From assembly GCF_048128805.1 (NCBI RefSeq), contig NC_136016.1:16388676-16452675 (forward strand): a DNA stretch of 64,000 nt, written 5' to 3'. The notes beneath the pieces were generated by a model that saw nothing but the letters and a program-made list of their open reading frames with translations, ran no database searches and was not told where the DNA came from. The DNA comes from Centroberyx gerrardi (taxonomy: Eukaryota; Chordata; Actinopteri; Beryciformes; Berycidae). A program made the position numbers and the translations under genes. Shown here in pieces: positions 48,901 through 59,418 of this stretch; within the stretch, counting starts at the first letter, position 1, and the number at the start of each line of letters is the position of its first letter.

Positions 48901-50473
48901 AAACTACATTCAGCGTCTAATATTCCAGCATTTTTCCATCTCTTGTTAAAACCATGCAAATACTCGCAGACATTTTCCCCGATTACATAAATACAATTTG
49001 TGCCGAAAAGTTGTGCATCAATCCCTTGCGCAAGACATTCCCGACAGTTGTTGTTCCACATGTTGCATGGATCGCCTCCCACTGGACGCAAGTCTGCTTC
49101 TACCTTCCAACTGCTTGTGTTACAGAGAACATGCAGGGGAGCGTGGGGGGGGGGCTTCTAGCACAGTGTTTCTCAAACTCAAGTCTGGGGACTGGTGCCG
49201 GACACTGGGATGGAATTAAGCGGTCCCTGGACAGGTTACTTTACATGGACGTTTTCTAATATTAGTTTTAATGTATATGAGAGTTTTAATGCAAATGGTC
49301 CCCGAAGCTGGCCATATCATTGCTTTCAGGTTCCCCAATAGACAAAGAAAACGGTTCAGCCATCCCCGAGACCAGACAGTTTAAGGAACAACGCGCTAGA
49401 GGTTTCTCGAATGTTCGGGGTGGACGACAGCCATCTCCACAAGGCCCTGACCCACCTGTACTGTCGCCCCAGTGGCCATGACGACAGCAGCAGGAGGCGG
49501 AGCGTGGGGGTTAACACTAGCCACTATGTTCGGCATGGCAACCCCTTCGCCATCCTGACTACCCAGGGGAGGCTGCTGGACCCCCGCCAGAACGCCGGGA
49601 GGGGCGAGAGGGGGAGGAGCGGAGAGGTGGAGCAGGGAGAGGGGAACCGTGTGCCTCTCCGCCCTCCCTCCGGCCCCCACCGCCATCGCCGCCGGGGCCG
49701 CCGCCCCCGCCGCCTGGCCGGCCGCTCCCTCCTTTGCCCCCTCCGCCTGCTCTCTGGCCCTGTCCTTCATGCGTACCCCGGTGTGGACCGACTGGTGTCG
49801 CCGCAGGTTGTAGTTGTTCTTGAACTGCTTGTTGCAGATGGCACAGATGTGGGGCACACGGGCCGGCCGAGACACTGGCTTCACTGCAGCGGAGGAAGGC
49901 AGGAGAAAGAAAGAGAGAGACACAGAATTATTAATCAAGCAAGAAGGAGATAAAGTGACAAAAATCATTCCAATAAACAAGGCATAACATGAGGTTTAAG
50001 CAGGCAAACACATGTTTTCAGAGTAAATTATTGGTATAAACTGATATTTTTATCCCCCTTAGGCATTCAACAGGTGTTCAGTCTACTCCAGGTTCCCTCA
50101 CCAGGCATGGGTTCCTCACTGAGAGCAGCAGTGTCCACAGTGGAGGGAGGCTGTGCTATGTGCTCTGTGGGTGGGGTCTGAGGAGAACTCGTATGCACTG
50201 GCATGAGCTCTGATTGGAGGCTCCCCTCCACTTGGTTTTGGGTGGGAGTATTCTGGAGAAGCAAGCACAAGGCCATCACCAAATGTAAATACAAGTCACA
50301 GCATTATCTTGAGGTGCTACGTTGTAACACAAGACGTTAAGGCTAGATAGGGATACTGGACACAGATGAGTGAGCTGCTTCAGAAACGCGCGCAGTAAAA
50401 TACGACCACAAAGAGGCCAATTATGACTGCTAAGGCCTACCTGGAAGAGAAAATTGCTCCAAGCAGCATCCAT
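45952..50473 (-). CDS. maz: MYC-associated zinc finger protein, long C-terminal form
   Basis: C2H2 zinc-finger factor that binds G-rich GGGAGGG-type sites and acts in transcription and in insulation with CTCF. Exons (minus strand): 50441-50473 (MDAAWSNFLFQ), 50102-50252, 49456-49883, 48571-48818, 47649-47712, 46789-46960 and 45952-46295, giving 479 aa (human 477-493). STVDTAALSEEP in exon 2 matches the MAZ N-terminal region. Eight C2H2 fingers are visible: HICAICNKQF (from Cys75), HACETCGKAF, FSCPICQQRF, YVCPHCGKAF, FKCPTCESSF, VPCHICGKLL, HACHLCNRSF and LVCHLCGVHC. Fingers 4, 5 and 7 are split by introns. The region between fingers 1 and 2 is Ala/Pro-rich. The last exon corresponds to the alternative human C-terminus with two extra fingers (FTTLTYLRVHA, CKTPTQLQGHM). 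The common human ending GTGEVCPM was not found here. Confidence 0.95.
46298..46372 (-). repeat. (CTCTC)n pentanucleotide repeat at the last maz splice acceptor
   Basis: About 14-15 units of AGGAG on the plus strand. On the maz strand it is a pure pyrimidine tract ending TCTCATCAG at the 46295 exon border. Confidence 0.9.
47777..48360 (+). mobile_element. TTAA-flanked MITE, copy 2, in a maz intron
   Basis: Begins TTAAAGGAAAAATCCACC and ends GGGTTGATTTATGCTTTAA, so both ends carry the TTAA target typical of piggyBac-type elements. Same family and orientation as 43081-43712. It fills most of the intron between the 47649-47712 and 48571-48818 exons. Confidence 0.8.
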
Positions 50474-51500
50474 TTTGCACCAAAGCGATGGAGATTATAA
50501 AGTCAGCTAAGTAGTCCTGATTGAGATCGAGGAGAACAGCCTTTGCATGGTTTTGATCGCCCCGCCGACGATTGAGGTGCAAACAGTCGCCTATCCTGCA
50601 GCAGAAACGACGGGCTTCTGGATTTTCTTGAAAAATAACTTGAAGAAATTCGCTTGTAAAAATATGTTTTTCTCATTGAGGTAGCCTAATGCTGTCAATT
50701 AAAATTCACGCAGCTGTTGACTAGGCTGCGGTAGACAGGCAGTAGTGGAGCAGGCCAGTTCCAATAATGGCCTATTTCTCTTTGACTTTGGTTTCTAAGT
50801 TTAATTGATCAAACAGTAATAATACAAAAAAACGCAATATCTCACAACAAAAATGCTTTCCAAAACCAAAAAAATCGCTTATTACAGTATTATTTTTTTA
50901 GCAGTAAACATAAGACATTCTACGTGAAATAAATGCATTTTTACGCATAAGAACAAGTATGGGTTATAACACACGCATCTGATAGAATAGCAGTTCATGC
51001 TTTTTTTTAATTTATGAATCTATTTTTCCGATTTCCCCCAATAGGCCAATCGGGTGTTTGTCGAAGCCTCGCTGTTGGATTCAAGCCCTGACCCCGGCGA
51101 GCGGCGCTCTCGCCGGGCCGCAGCCTATCGCTCCACCTCGGCCGTTCAGCTGCGAGGATGTCATCTTTCTTTTTTTATCGCCCGCTCTCCCTCCTCCCTC
51201 CCTGTCTCTTTCTTCCTTTTCTTTTTTAATTCCTCTTTCTTCTCCCCCTCCTCTCCTTTTCTCGCACCGCTATGTCCCACTTGCTCTTAAAGGGATGGTG
51301 TTTCCTCTTTGGACACCCCCCTCTCATTTCCGCCTCCCTCGGCGGAGCGGATCCTCTCCCCCTTCCTTCGCGGAGTTTCGGCCGACAGAAAATGCGCTAC
51401 AGTGTTTTTTTCCCCCCCTTCCTGCGCCGCAGAAAAAGGCCGGAGTGACTTTCCATTAACGGCGAATGACAAGCGCATCTTAAAGGGCGGTGCGCACAGA
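50474..51500 (-). promoter_or_regulatory. maz upstream region with GC-rich block
   Basis: 50474-50640 is the probable 5' UTR. 51080-51500 is GC/CpG-rich with CCCGGCGAG...CTCGCCGGG and several GC boxes, compatible with a TATA-less promoter of maz on the minus strand. The AT-rich part between them (50.7-51.0 kb) may be a 5' intron. Start site not determined. Confidence 0.45.
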
Positions 51501-52350
51501 TCCTCCCAGCAGCCTGTAATAATGATGTCAGAGTCAAATATAGTACACAGGACGAATAGCAGCACAGGATACACAGACAATGGATCAGAAAATAGTCTGC
51601 ACCTCATATGAACGATTGTTAACCCATTTACAGTACATCTGCCTACAGCCAGGGATGTAAACCCACATCAATCCAGTTTAACCACATTTTTATTGTGCGG
51701 AAAATAAGTTTATCCACCTCTTTAAGAGCTGATATAAACCTTTAAGAGGTAAATTCATAGTATACATCAGAGTTGAGTAGCATCAAATTGGAGTTATCAA
51801 AGTATTTGACAATAGGGTCTTTCGGGGGAAAGAAAGCGAAATTATGCTTTTCTGAAAATATATTTTTTTGTTTATATTGATGGTTGTTTTCCTTATCATG
51901 ATCACCAACTGGAGGTCATAGGTTACCCACCTGTTTATTTATCACTACATCCCTGCCTTTAGCCTATTCATATATGTACATGGTATAAGTAAGTATATAT
52001 ATATTAGTAGTATTATTAATGCAAACATCATTACAATAAAATGCATACATGAACATTACAATAAAATGCATGAAATGAAGACAAGTTAATGTGTTAATAT
52101 CAATTTATTATCATTTTTTAAATTACTTTAAAGTACCCCTTTCCTTTTCCAATACATCTGTTCAGACCCTTCTTTCCACTCCTCCTCAAGCTTGGAATCG
52201 CTTGATTTGAATATTTAATAAGGATTTCACCCCCCAAAAAATGTCCCTGTGCCGCTGCGTCTCCATCCTGTATCAGATGGGAACTGATCTTCCCTCTGCT
52301 CTCGCCACCGCAGCTTTTAACCTTTCAAACTGAGGACACACACCGCTGCT

Positions 52351-52374
52351 CCCCCCCCCCCCCCCCCCCCCCCC
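52351..52374. repeat. Homopolymer C24 tract
   Basis: 24 consecutive C on the plus strand, which is poly-G on the taok2 strand. Length may be affected by sequencing error. Confidence 0.8.
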
Positions 52375-52774
52375 AAAACACAAATGAGTGAAGTGAGGCC
52401 TCACCAACCCACCAGTCTTAGTTTATATAAGGAGTTTCTGCATGCACTGAGATTCCAACCAAGCATAAAGTAGTAGGTTATACAGGGAATTGTCTTGAGC
52501 TGGTGTTTCTGAGTTGTACAAACAGCAGGGTGATTTTTCTTTCTTTTTTTTTTTCAATTCAAAAAAACAAAAAAAAGTACAGTATTTCTAAAACTCCTTC
52601 AAGTAAACGTACAAGAGGGAGCGAGGGAGAAAGAAGCGTCAGGCCTCAGAAGCGTTTTGTGCCTCATGCTCATGAAACATTGATCTGGTCTGTGTTTAAA
52701 AGGAGACGGGCTGCTGCGGTCACTGCTGCTGTGCCGGCACAAGAGGGTGCACATCCACAGCAGCTCAGTCGAGG

Positions 52775-52832
52775 CCCGTCCCGTCCCATCCCGTCCCATC
52801 CCGTCCCGTCCCGTCCCATCCCTTCCCGTCCC
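52775..52832 (-). repeat. (GGGAY)n tract, G-quadruplex-prone
   Basis: Twelve CCC triplets spaced exactly five bases apart on the plus strand (units CCCGT, CCCAT, one CCCTT). On the taok2 strand this is twelve GGG runs separated by two bases. Confidence 0.9.
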
Positions 52833-52880
52833 AACAGACTCCCAGCTTGTTCCACTGGTTGTGTCCTCCTTCTCATGCTG

Positions 52881-52903
52881 CCCCCCCCCCCCCCCCCCCC
52901 CCC
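52881..52903. repeat. Homopolymer C23 tract
   Basis: 23 consecutive C, about 50 bases from the GGGAY repeat. Confidence 0.8.
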
Positions 52904-54971
52904 TTTTCCCCTTTAACAATAAGATTATCAACTAGGATTGTGCACGTTTTCTCATTTTCTCCTCATCTCTTTTATGTTCTTCATGCTTCTTTGAAAGGTT
53001 CTGTGTGGGCTCAGTGGAAATACTAACTTATCTCTAAACTGAAAAGAAATAAACAAAACAAAAGGAAAAACCGGCATTTGCATTCCAGTAGCCAATAGTG
53101 AAATCAAACTTTTTCTTTTTTTGTTTTATGATGAAAGTCCAGAGGAGGAGGTCAAAGTTCATGTGAATCAGTGTTGCTTCTTTTTGGATATTTCACGTTC
53201 CTTTTTCAATGGGGGTGTCTTACCACTGCAGGAGGGTCACAAGTGTCTTTAAAATTCAATTATGTTTGTTTTGTCGTCTAAAAAAAGTGGCAATATAACT
53301 AGACTTTTTACCGCTCGACACACATACATAAATCATTAACAATTATTAATAATCCCTTATTAATAATCATTAATACCTGGAACACACACCATACCTGACA
53401 ATGCAACAGTTTTTATCATCTATTTTTTTGTTTTTTTTACAGCTTTCCAACCCCATGGTCAAAACTGGGCCCTTTTCTTCTTGCAAGAGTTTGAAAAATG
53501 TGTACATGATTACAACAACAATTACATCAGGATTAGTCATGGTAATATTGACACCTATAGAAAATGCAGTTGGATTTGTTGCTCTAAATCTTCAATTCAA
53601 TACTCATTTGAATATATCAAAATTACTATCATCATCTTTGTTACTCTATAAAACCAATGACTTTTGTTTTTGTTTTTAATATTCCCATAAATATTTACAA
53701 TAAAGATCAAAAATGTGGGACAGGTGATCTTAAATGCCAGTGAAACTTGGACAGGTACGGTACATTTCAAATGTGTTTGGTCATGTTTACAAATGTTTTG
53801 TACATCTATCTCATGCATTGGAGTGACTCCCGTAGACACCTATGTTGTTTAGATACTCAATATGTCATGGATGCCAGAAAGCTTTTTTTTTCTTTTTGTA
53901 TTTGTACACGTCCACACAAATGTTCCTCTTCATTCCAGCTGCTTTTTAGAATGGATCAGAGTCTCTCGCCTTTACAAACATTCGGTGTATTCATAATCGG
54001 TTTATACCTTAATTATCTTGCAGTCATCAAATAAAAATCTTCATGGCACGACATCCCTTTAAGAACCCCTTAAAGGCATTGGTGACGTTCCGAGCAACTT
54101 GTTGTTGTTGGTTTTTTTTTACACTTAATACAAAAATCAACAAAACATCAACAAATAACAGTTGTAAATCAATAAAAAAAAGTGTTTTCCAATCCCCAGC
54201 AGGCTTTCTGTACGGAGACTAAAGTAACCCATCTTTTTTTTGTAATTCTTCCCTTTTCCTCTCTGGAACCCAAGTTTACGAGTGCTTGCTAGATATATCT
54301 GGACACTACAGACTACATACAAGTACATACACAATGCAAAAAAGTCAGGACCCATCTTTCCTTCCCCTTGTCCTCTCTCTTTCTCCATTCCAGCATAGAA
54401 CATCATAGAAGAAGACTTGGCTACCATCGCCTCTCTCTCTGCAGCTCTAGGAGAAAAAAAAAGGTAAAATGTCCCTCCTTTCACGCTTCCCATCTCACTT
54501 TTATACAAGCAGTAGCAGAGATAAAAAACATAAAACACAAACCTCCTCTCCTCTATCCACCCTCACCTTCTCTCCGGTGGCAGGACAGGTGGTTACATTC
54601 CTCCCTCCCTCTTTTTCTACCTGTGAGAATGGGAGAAAGCCTCTCTACCCACCCTGAGTCTAGAGAACAAGGGTGCAACTCAATAGTCTGTGGCAGTTTG
54701 TCCTCTCTTTGCCTCTGATCTCCTTGCCATCGTACGCATTAATGTGTTGGGGCTGAAAAGAGTAAAATCCCCTACATCTCTCTGCATGATTTCATCTATC
54801 CTGCAGTTTGAGATCAGTATCGATGCAAGAAAGGACACAAGGCAAGGTGGCAAGCTGAGAATATTGAGATGCAACCTGTGACAGCTACCTTTCTAAATCA
54901 CTCCCACCCTTCTCTCTAAATCTAAGAGTGAGTTCCCTTAACCGCCCCGTCCGCTCTCCTCCCCCTGCTCT

Positions 54972-57900
54972 CTAAGAGTAGGAGAGGTGGGAGCCGTTGG
55001 AGATGTGTGATGTCACCGAGGTGCTGCGGCTCAGGACGCCGTCGCTCCCGCCCGCCCCCCCGGGCCCCCCGCCAGACGCCGTCCTGCGCAGGGGCTGGGG
55101 GCTGTTTCTCAGGGCCATGAGGCTGGGGCCGCCGCGCACGGCCAGCCCCCCGCCGCCGTAGATCCCCCCCTGCGAGGAGGAGGAGGACGAGGAGGAGGAG
55201 GACGGGCCAGAGATGGAGGGAGGGGCGGGCGGCGGGGGAGGGAGCATGGCCAGGGACTGAGAGGAGGAGCGCGAGGGCAGGTGATGGGAGAAGGGGTGGG
55301 GGTGCGGGTGGGCCAGGTCGCCGCCGGAGCCTCGCACCCCGGCCCACTCCCGCTCCCTCTCCTTCTCCCGCTCCCTCTCCCTATCCCTCTCCCGCTCGCG
55401 GTACAGCTGCGGCGTGCTCTGGTGGTGGTAGTGCTGCGGCAGGTGGTGGCGCTGGTGGTGGGAGGAAGACGAGGAGGAGGAGGAAGAGGAGGAGGCGGAG
55501 GAGCGGGACGAGTGGTGCACCTCCCTGCCGTCCCGCCCGAGCCCCAGGGCGATTCCCAGAGCGTGGGAGGAGGAGGAGGGCTCGCCCCTGCGCTCCCCCG
55601 CCCCGCCGCCGCCGCCGCTGCTGTTGTGGCTGCGGCGGGAGTGCGGCTGCGGGGGGGCGTTCTGGGGGTGCAGGCCGTGGCTCCAGTGGCCGGCGGAGCG
55701 CGAGCTGGGCGGCGGGGCGTTGGGGTAGCCCTGCTTGGGGTAGGCCTCGCTCGGGATGCCCGTCAGAGCCATGTTGCTGAAGCCCAGCCGCAGGCTCTCC
55801 GAGTCGAAGGTCTCGATCTCGCTGGCCTGCCGCTCCAGCAGGGTGCGGATGCGTTCTGAGCGCTCATTCTGCAGGGACAGCATCTCCTCCTCGATCTGCG
55901 ACAACAGGGTCACACAGGAAAACACTCAACATACAGTTTTCTTTTAAATGATTGATGTGTGCTGTGTCCTGTTTTTTTGTTTATTAAAAACATTTTCAAT
56001 AAGATCATTATATTTTGGCATTATTAAAACATTCTGGTCAGTATCACGGTGGTCACTATCAGTTGGGCCTTCCATCCAAATCCACCAAATTTTAGCATTC
56101 GCAAATCTAAAACTTCTTGGAAAATCACACGATAATCTTTTTAACTGCTTTAAATTGCATGGCATGAAAGGCTCTTATTTTGTTGTACTAGGAAAACAAA
56201 GAATTGAATTTAGGCTTAACATCCAGGATTTGGAAATCCATGGAAGAGGACGTCAAAAACTTTTGCAAAAGCTGCTTTTCCTTTGCACTGTCAGAATTTA
56301 CAAGCTAGCTTTCTTGGAAAATGAATGCCATCCTCAGTACAAGTCTGAATGGATTTTTAAAGCTCACCAAAGGCTTTCCATACACTCTAGGGAGCTTTGA
56401 TTTTGCAGAAGTGATTGCCAAAGCACTAACCCTCTGCTCCAGCAAGGCGCGGCGGATGGACACCCTCTGCTCCAGGTCTTTGGCCTCTCTCTCATGCTGT
56501 GTGTCGGTGTGGATCTTGATCTTGCTCTGGTAGGCGTTGAGCAGCTCCAGCTCCTGCTGAAGCTGCATCCGCAGCACCTGGTACTCTGCTTCCTGGGTCT
56601 CATCCAATCGCAGCTGAGAACAAGACAGAAAAAGGAGGCGATGTGATGAAAAATGGATGAGCTGTTACGATTGTATGAGGAGCAATTTCTACCTCACAGC
56701 TGACAAGGGTAGAAAAGGAGAGGTTTAGAAAGAGGTCGAGTTAATGGAAGATCAAAGGTAGAGCGATGAGAGGCGGATCAAGGCTGTGGGCTGCAGAGTG
56801 CTCAGGTGTCCGCCGGGGTTCAGTGGTTTGTCTGGATAACTCGGTGTGTCTGAGTTTATTAACATATATGCCGTATTCAAGCGATTGAAGTTGTGTTACA
56901 CATAAACTTCAATGTATATGTGAGAACAGAAATACAGCAGGGTGCCTGAATTAAATGTCTCTAATATAAAATTGCGTTATGATGTTTAATATTCTGAAAA
57001 GTTGTTTATCAAACGTAGAGAGGTTAAACTACCTGCAAAAATACTTGTCAGACTAAAATGAAAACCAGGTAGTATTAGTAAATCCAAGCTTCAATGGATA
57101 CACATAGGGCTGCAACTACCAATTATTTTCATTATTAATTAATCTATTGATTATTTGTTTGATTAACTGATGCCAAAAATAATGACAAATGCTAAAAAAT
57201 CGCTTACTTAGTCTGACCAGCAGGCAAAAAACCCCCAAAGTATTCATTTTATGATATGAGAGTGTCTCTGAAGCTGTAACCAGCAAATGTTTGGTATGTT
57301 TACATGATAAATGATTAAAACAATTAATAATTTATCAAAGTTATAATCGATTAATCTTCTGTTGATCGACTAATCGATTAATTGAGTAATCATTTCAGCA
57401 CTACACAAACAACTGACAGACAGCTTATAGCATAAGGCTATAAGGCACAGCTAGGCTTCTGGTCAGGACAGGTAGGGAAGGATTGAGGTGGCATCGAGAA
57501 GAAAAGTGGGAACCAGACATGGATGAATGACTATTTCTGAAATTTGGATTTCATTCTTAATTTTTGATTTAATAAAAATGGGTCAAAGTGGTGAACCATC
57601 TAAACAAATCTAACTGAATCACTAAAATACTACAGAATGTTGTACAGCAGCTGAAGCGCTCCCCAGTGTTTTGTGTGTGACCTGTGCGTGACGCCCGTCT
57701 CAAAGCTTGGCTCCAGAAAACAGATTAAGTCTGGTTCTTTAATAGACATTCTTCATTTAAAATCATTTATTTCTTTGACCCCAGGATTGAGCTTAATCAG
57801 CGTCTGGGAAACTGGCCCAAAGAGACTTTAACCACAGCACCAGTAGACGTGGTGACAAACAAGGACAACGGGGATTTGGCTTACTGGGCTTACATGGCAC

Positions 57901-59418
57901 GCTGCCATGTGAGGGCATTAAAGTACCACAGGGCGTTGTTGATGTCATTGAAGGGAAAGGGACGTTTCGCTGCGTCCCATCCGCTCTCATCGATTTGAAC
58001 GCCTGGGATGGGTGTGTGTGTGTGTGTGCGCGTCCCTCTGCCGGTCCCACCTCACAGAGTCGAGGAAGGGTGAACATTTCAGGTGTCAGAGGGAGAAGAG
58101 CGGGGCTTCTCTGTCACGGCAGGGTGAAGGGCAGCAGCAGTATGTATTGTAGGTCACGTGACACGACATGAATGGATGCAAGGATAATCTGGCCGCTATT
58201 TAAGGATTAACATCAGATTGCCAGCAAGACAGTAGCCTCATTCCAAGGCTGAATTCCAGTGTCCGTGCTCAGACGTTTTGGTTTAACGAAGAGTCTGTGA
58301 AGGCTCAGCTAGCGAATCAAGACTGCAGACACCGAGGTTTAGGCTATATCTCAAAAATATACTTCTTCCTTTACAGTTTTCTAACAGATGATCCACTGAA
58401 CTAACGGGTTTCATCAAAGATGCTTATACTGTTTATAGGGATGGGACGATATGCTTATCTCACGATACGATTCGATATATGGTTATGGGGGATATGGGGT
58501 TCACGATTCGATGCTGACTGTGCAGAATTAGAGTTAGAGTTTATTTCTGATCCAAAATCTCAGTTTTGTCTTGCCAGAATATAAACGACAATTTAAAAAT
58601 GTCATTACAGATTCCAACTAAAACAATTTGGATGGCGAGCTTGTGAAATTATGCCGGGCAAGCCGTCTCATTTGTGATTACTACAGCGGAAAAAAACGGA
58701 GCTAATATCGCGATTCATTTTTCTGCCCCACAATACGTATTGCCACATTTTTGTATTGCGATATACTGAATTTCGATATATTGTCCCATCCCTACTGCTT
58801 AGCTTTCTCCATTCAAGCCATGCCTGATTGATCATTTCTCCCAGAGATTTAGGGACCAAGGATGGTTCTGAAGAGGACTTAGACAGGGCCAGTATCGTGT
58901 CATTTAGGGGAAATAAAACAGGGGTTGGGAAATGTGGGTTTTAGGGGAGATCAGGACTGAGGGACTGCTTTGGTTGAGACTGGGAAATGTGGGTTTAGGG
59001 GGAGATCAGGACTGAGGGACTGCTTTGGTTGAGACTGGGAAATGTGGGTTTAGGTGGAGATCAGGACTGAGGGACGGAGCAGTAGGCTGGTTGTCTGTCA
59101 GGCAGGCGGGCGGGCGGGCAGGCAGGCGGGACAGCCCCAGGCCAGGCACAGCAGCTGAGGTGTGGTGCGAGTGTGAAGTGAGCGACGTCTCCTTGCCTTA
59201 CTCACAGCCTGTGTGGACAGCATGTCATTGATGGAGTGGTCATACTGCTCGGCCAGGATGGCCAGCTTACGGGTCTGCTCATCCTTCAGCCGCTTCAGCA
59301 CGGCCTTGTGGTCCGACTTGGGCGTGTTCTCCAGCAGGTGGTTGCGCAGCGCCTTGTACTGCCGGGTCTGGATCTTACAGGTGTCCTGGAACTGACGCTT
59401 GATCTGCAGCTCTTTGGA
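54972..59418 (-). CDS. taok2: TAO kinase 2, C-terminal exons (short, TAOK1-like ending), 5'-partial
   Basis: Ste20-type MAP3K acting in p38/JNK stress signalling, microtubule dynamics and dendrite growth. The kinase domain lies outside the window. In-frame exons: 59206-59418 ([20 protein letters not shown] to NDMLSTQA), 56431-56613 ([12 protein letters not shown] to RALLEQR) and 54972-55895 ([20 protein letters not shown] to the TAG). The first two and the start of the third are the conserved coiled coil of TAO kinases. Next comes [20 protein letters not shown], then a long low-complexity tail rich in Ser, His, Gly and Arg-Glu, ending with the family motif RRTASGG...[18 protein letters not shown]. 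The choice of taok2 over taok1 rests on the 16p11.2-type neighbours and on the separate exon at 63656. The intron 55896-56430 has an open frame with no homology that I recognise. Confidence 0.9.
57105..57403. mobile_element. hAT-type MITE in taok2 intron
   Basis: Starts TAGGGCTGCAACTACCAATT and ends with CGACTAATCGATTAATTGAG...TTTCAGCACTA. The interior includes AAGCTGTAACCAGCAAATGT, as in a very common teleost MITE. 299 bp, diverged, non-coding. Confidence 0.85.
58436..58794. mobile_element. hAT-type MITE, second family, in taok2 intron
   Basis: Inverted ends TAGGGATGGGACGATATGCT and ATATTGTCCCATCCCTA. Inside are CACGATACGATTCGATAT and GTATTGCGATATACTGAATT. 359 bp, no coding capacity. Confidence 0.85.
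58926..59075. repeat. 55-bp minisatellite, 2.7 copies
   Basis: Units start at 58926, 58981 and 59036 with TGGGAAATGTGGGTTT, nearly identical to one another. The array is about 130 bp from the 59206-59418 taok2 exon. Confidence 0.9.

Larger units (their letters stand above)
51501..54971 (-). other. Probable taok2 3' UTR and spacer to maz
   Basis: No exon is supported. A candidate AATAAA on the minus strand lies at 52104-52109. Upstream of it the sequence contains three C-rich runs on the plus strand (G-rich in the taok2 transcript). The remainder is AT-rich with T runs. The extent of the UTR is inferred. Confidence 0.5.

Noticed and set aside
49396-49455. Extension of the third maz exon to an in-frame stop at 49396
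   Set aside because: A donor (CAG|GTGGGT) at 49456 joins in phase to the next finger-coding exon. The extension would lose all other fingers.
55948-56400. 150-codon plus-strand frame in a taok2 intron
   Set aside because: AT-rich, antisense to the gene, no domain, no splice logic.
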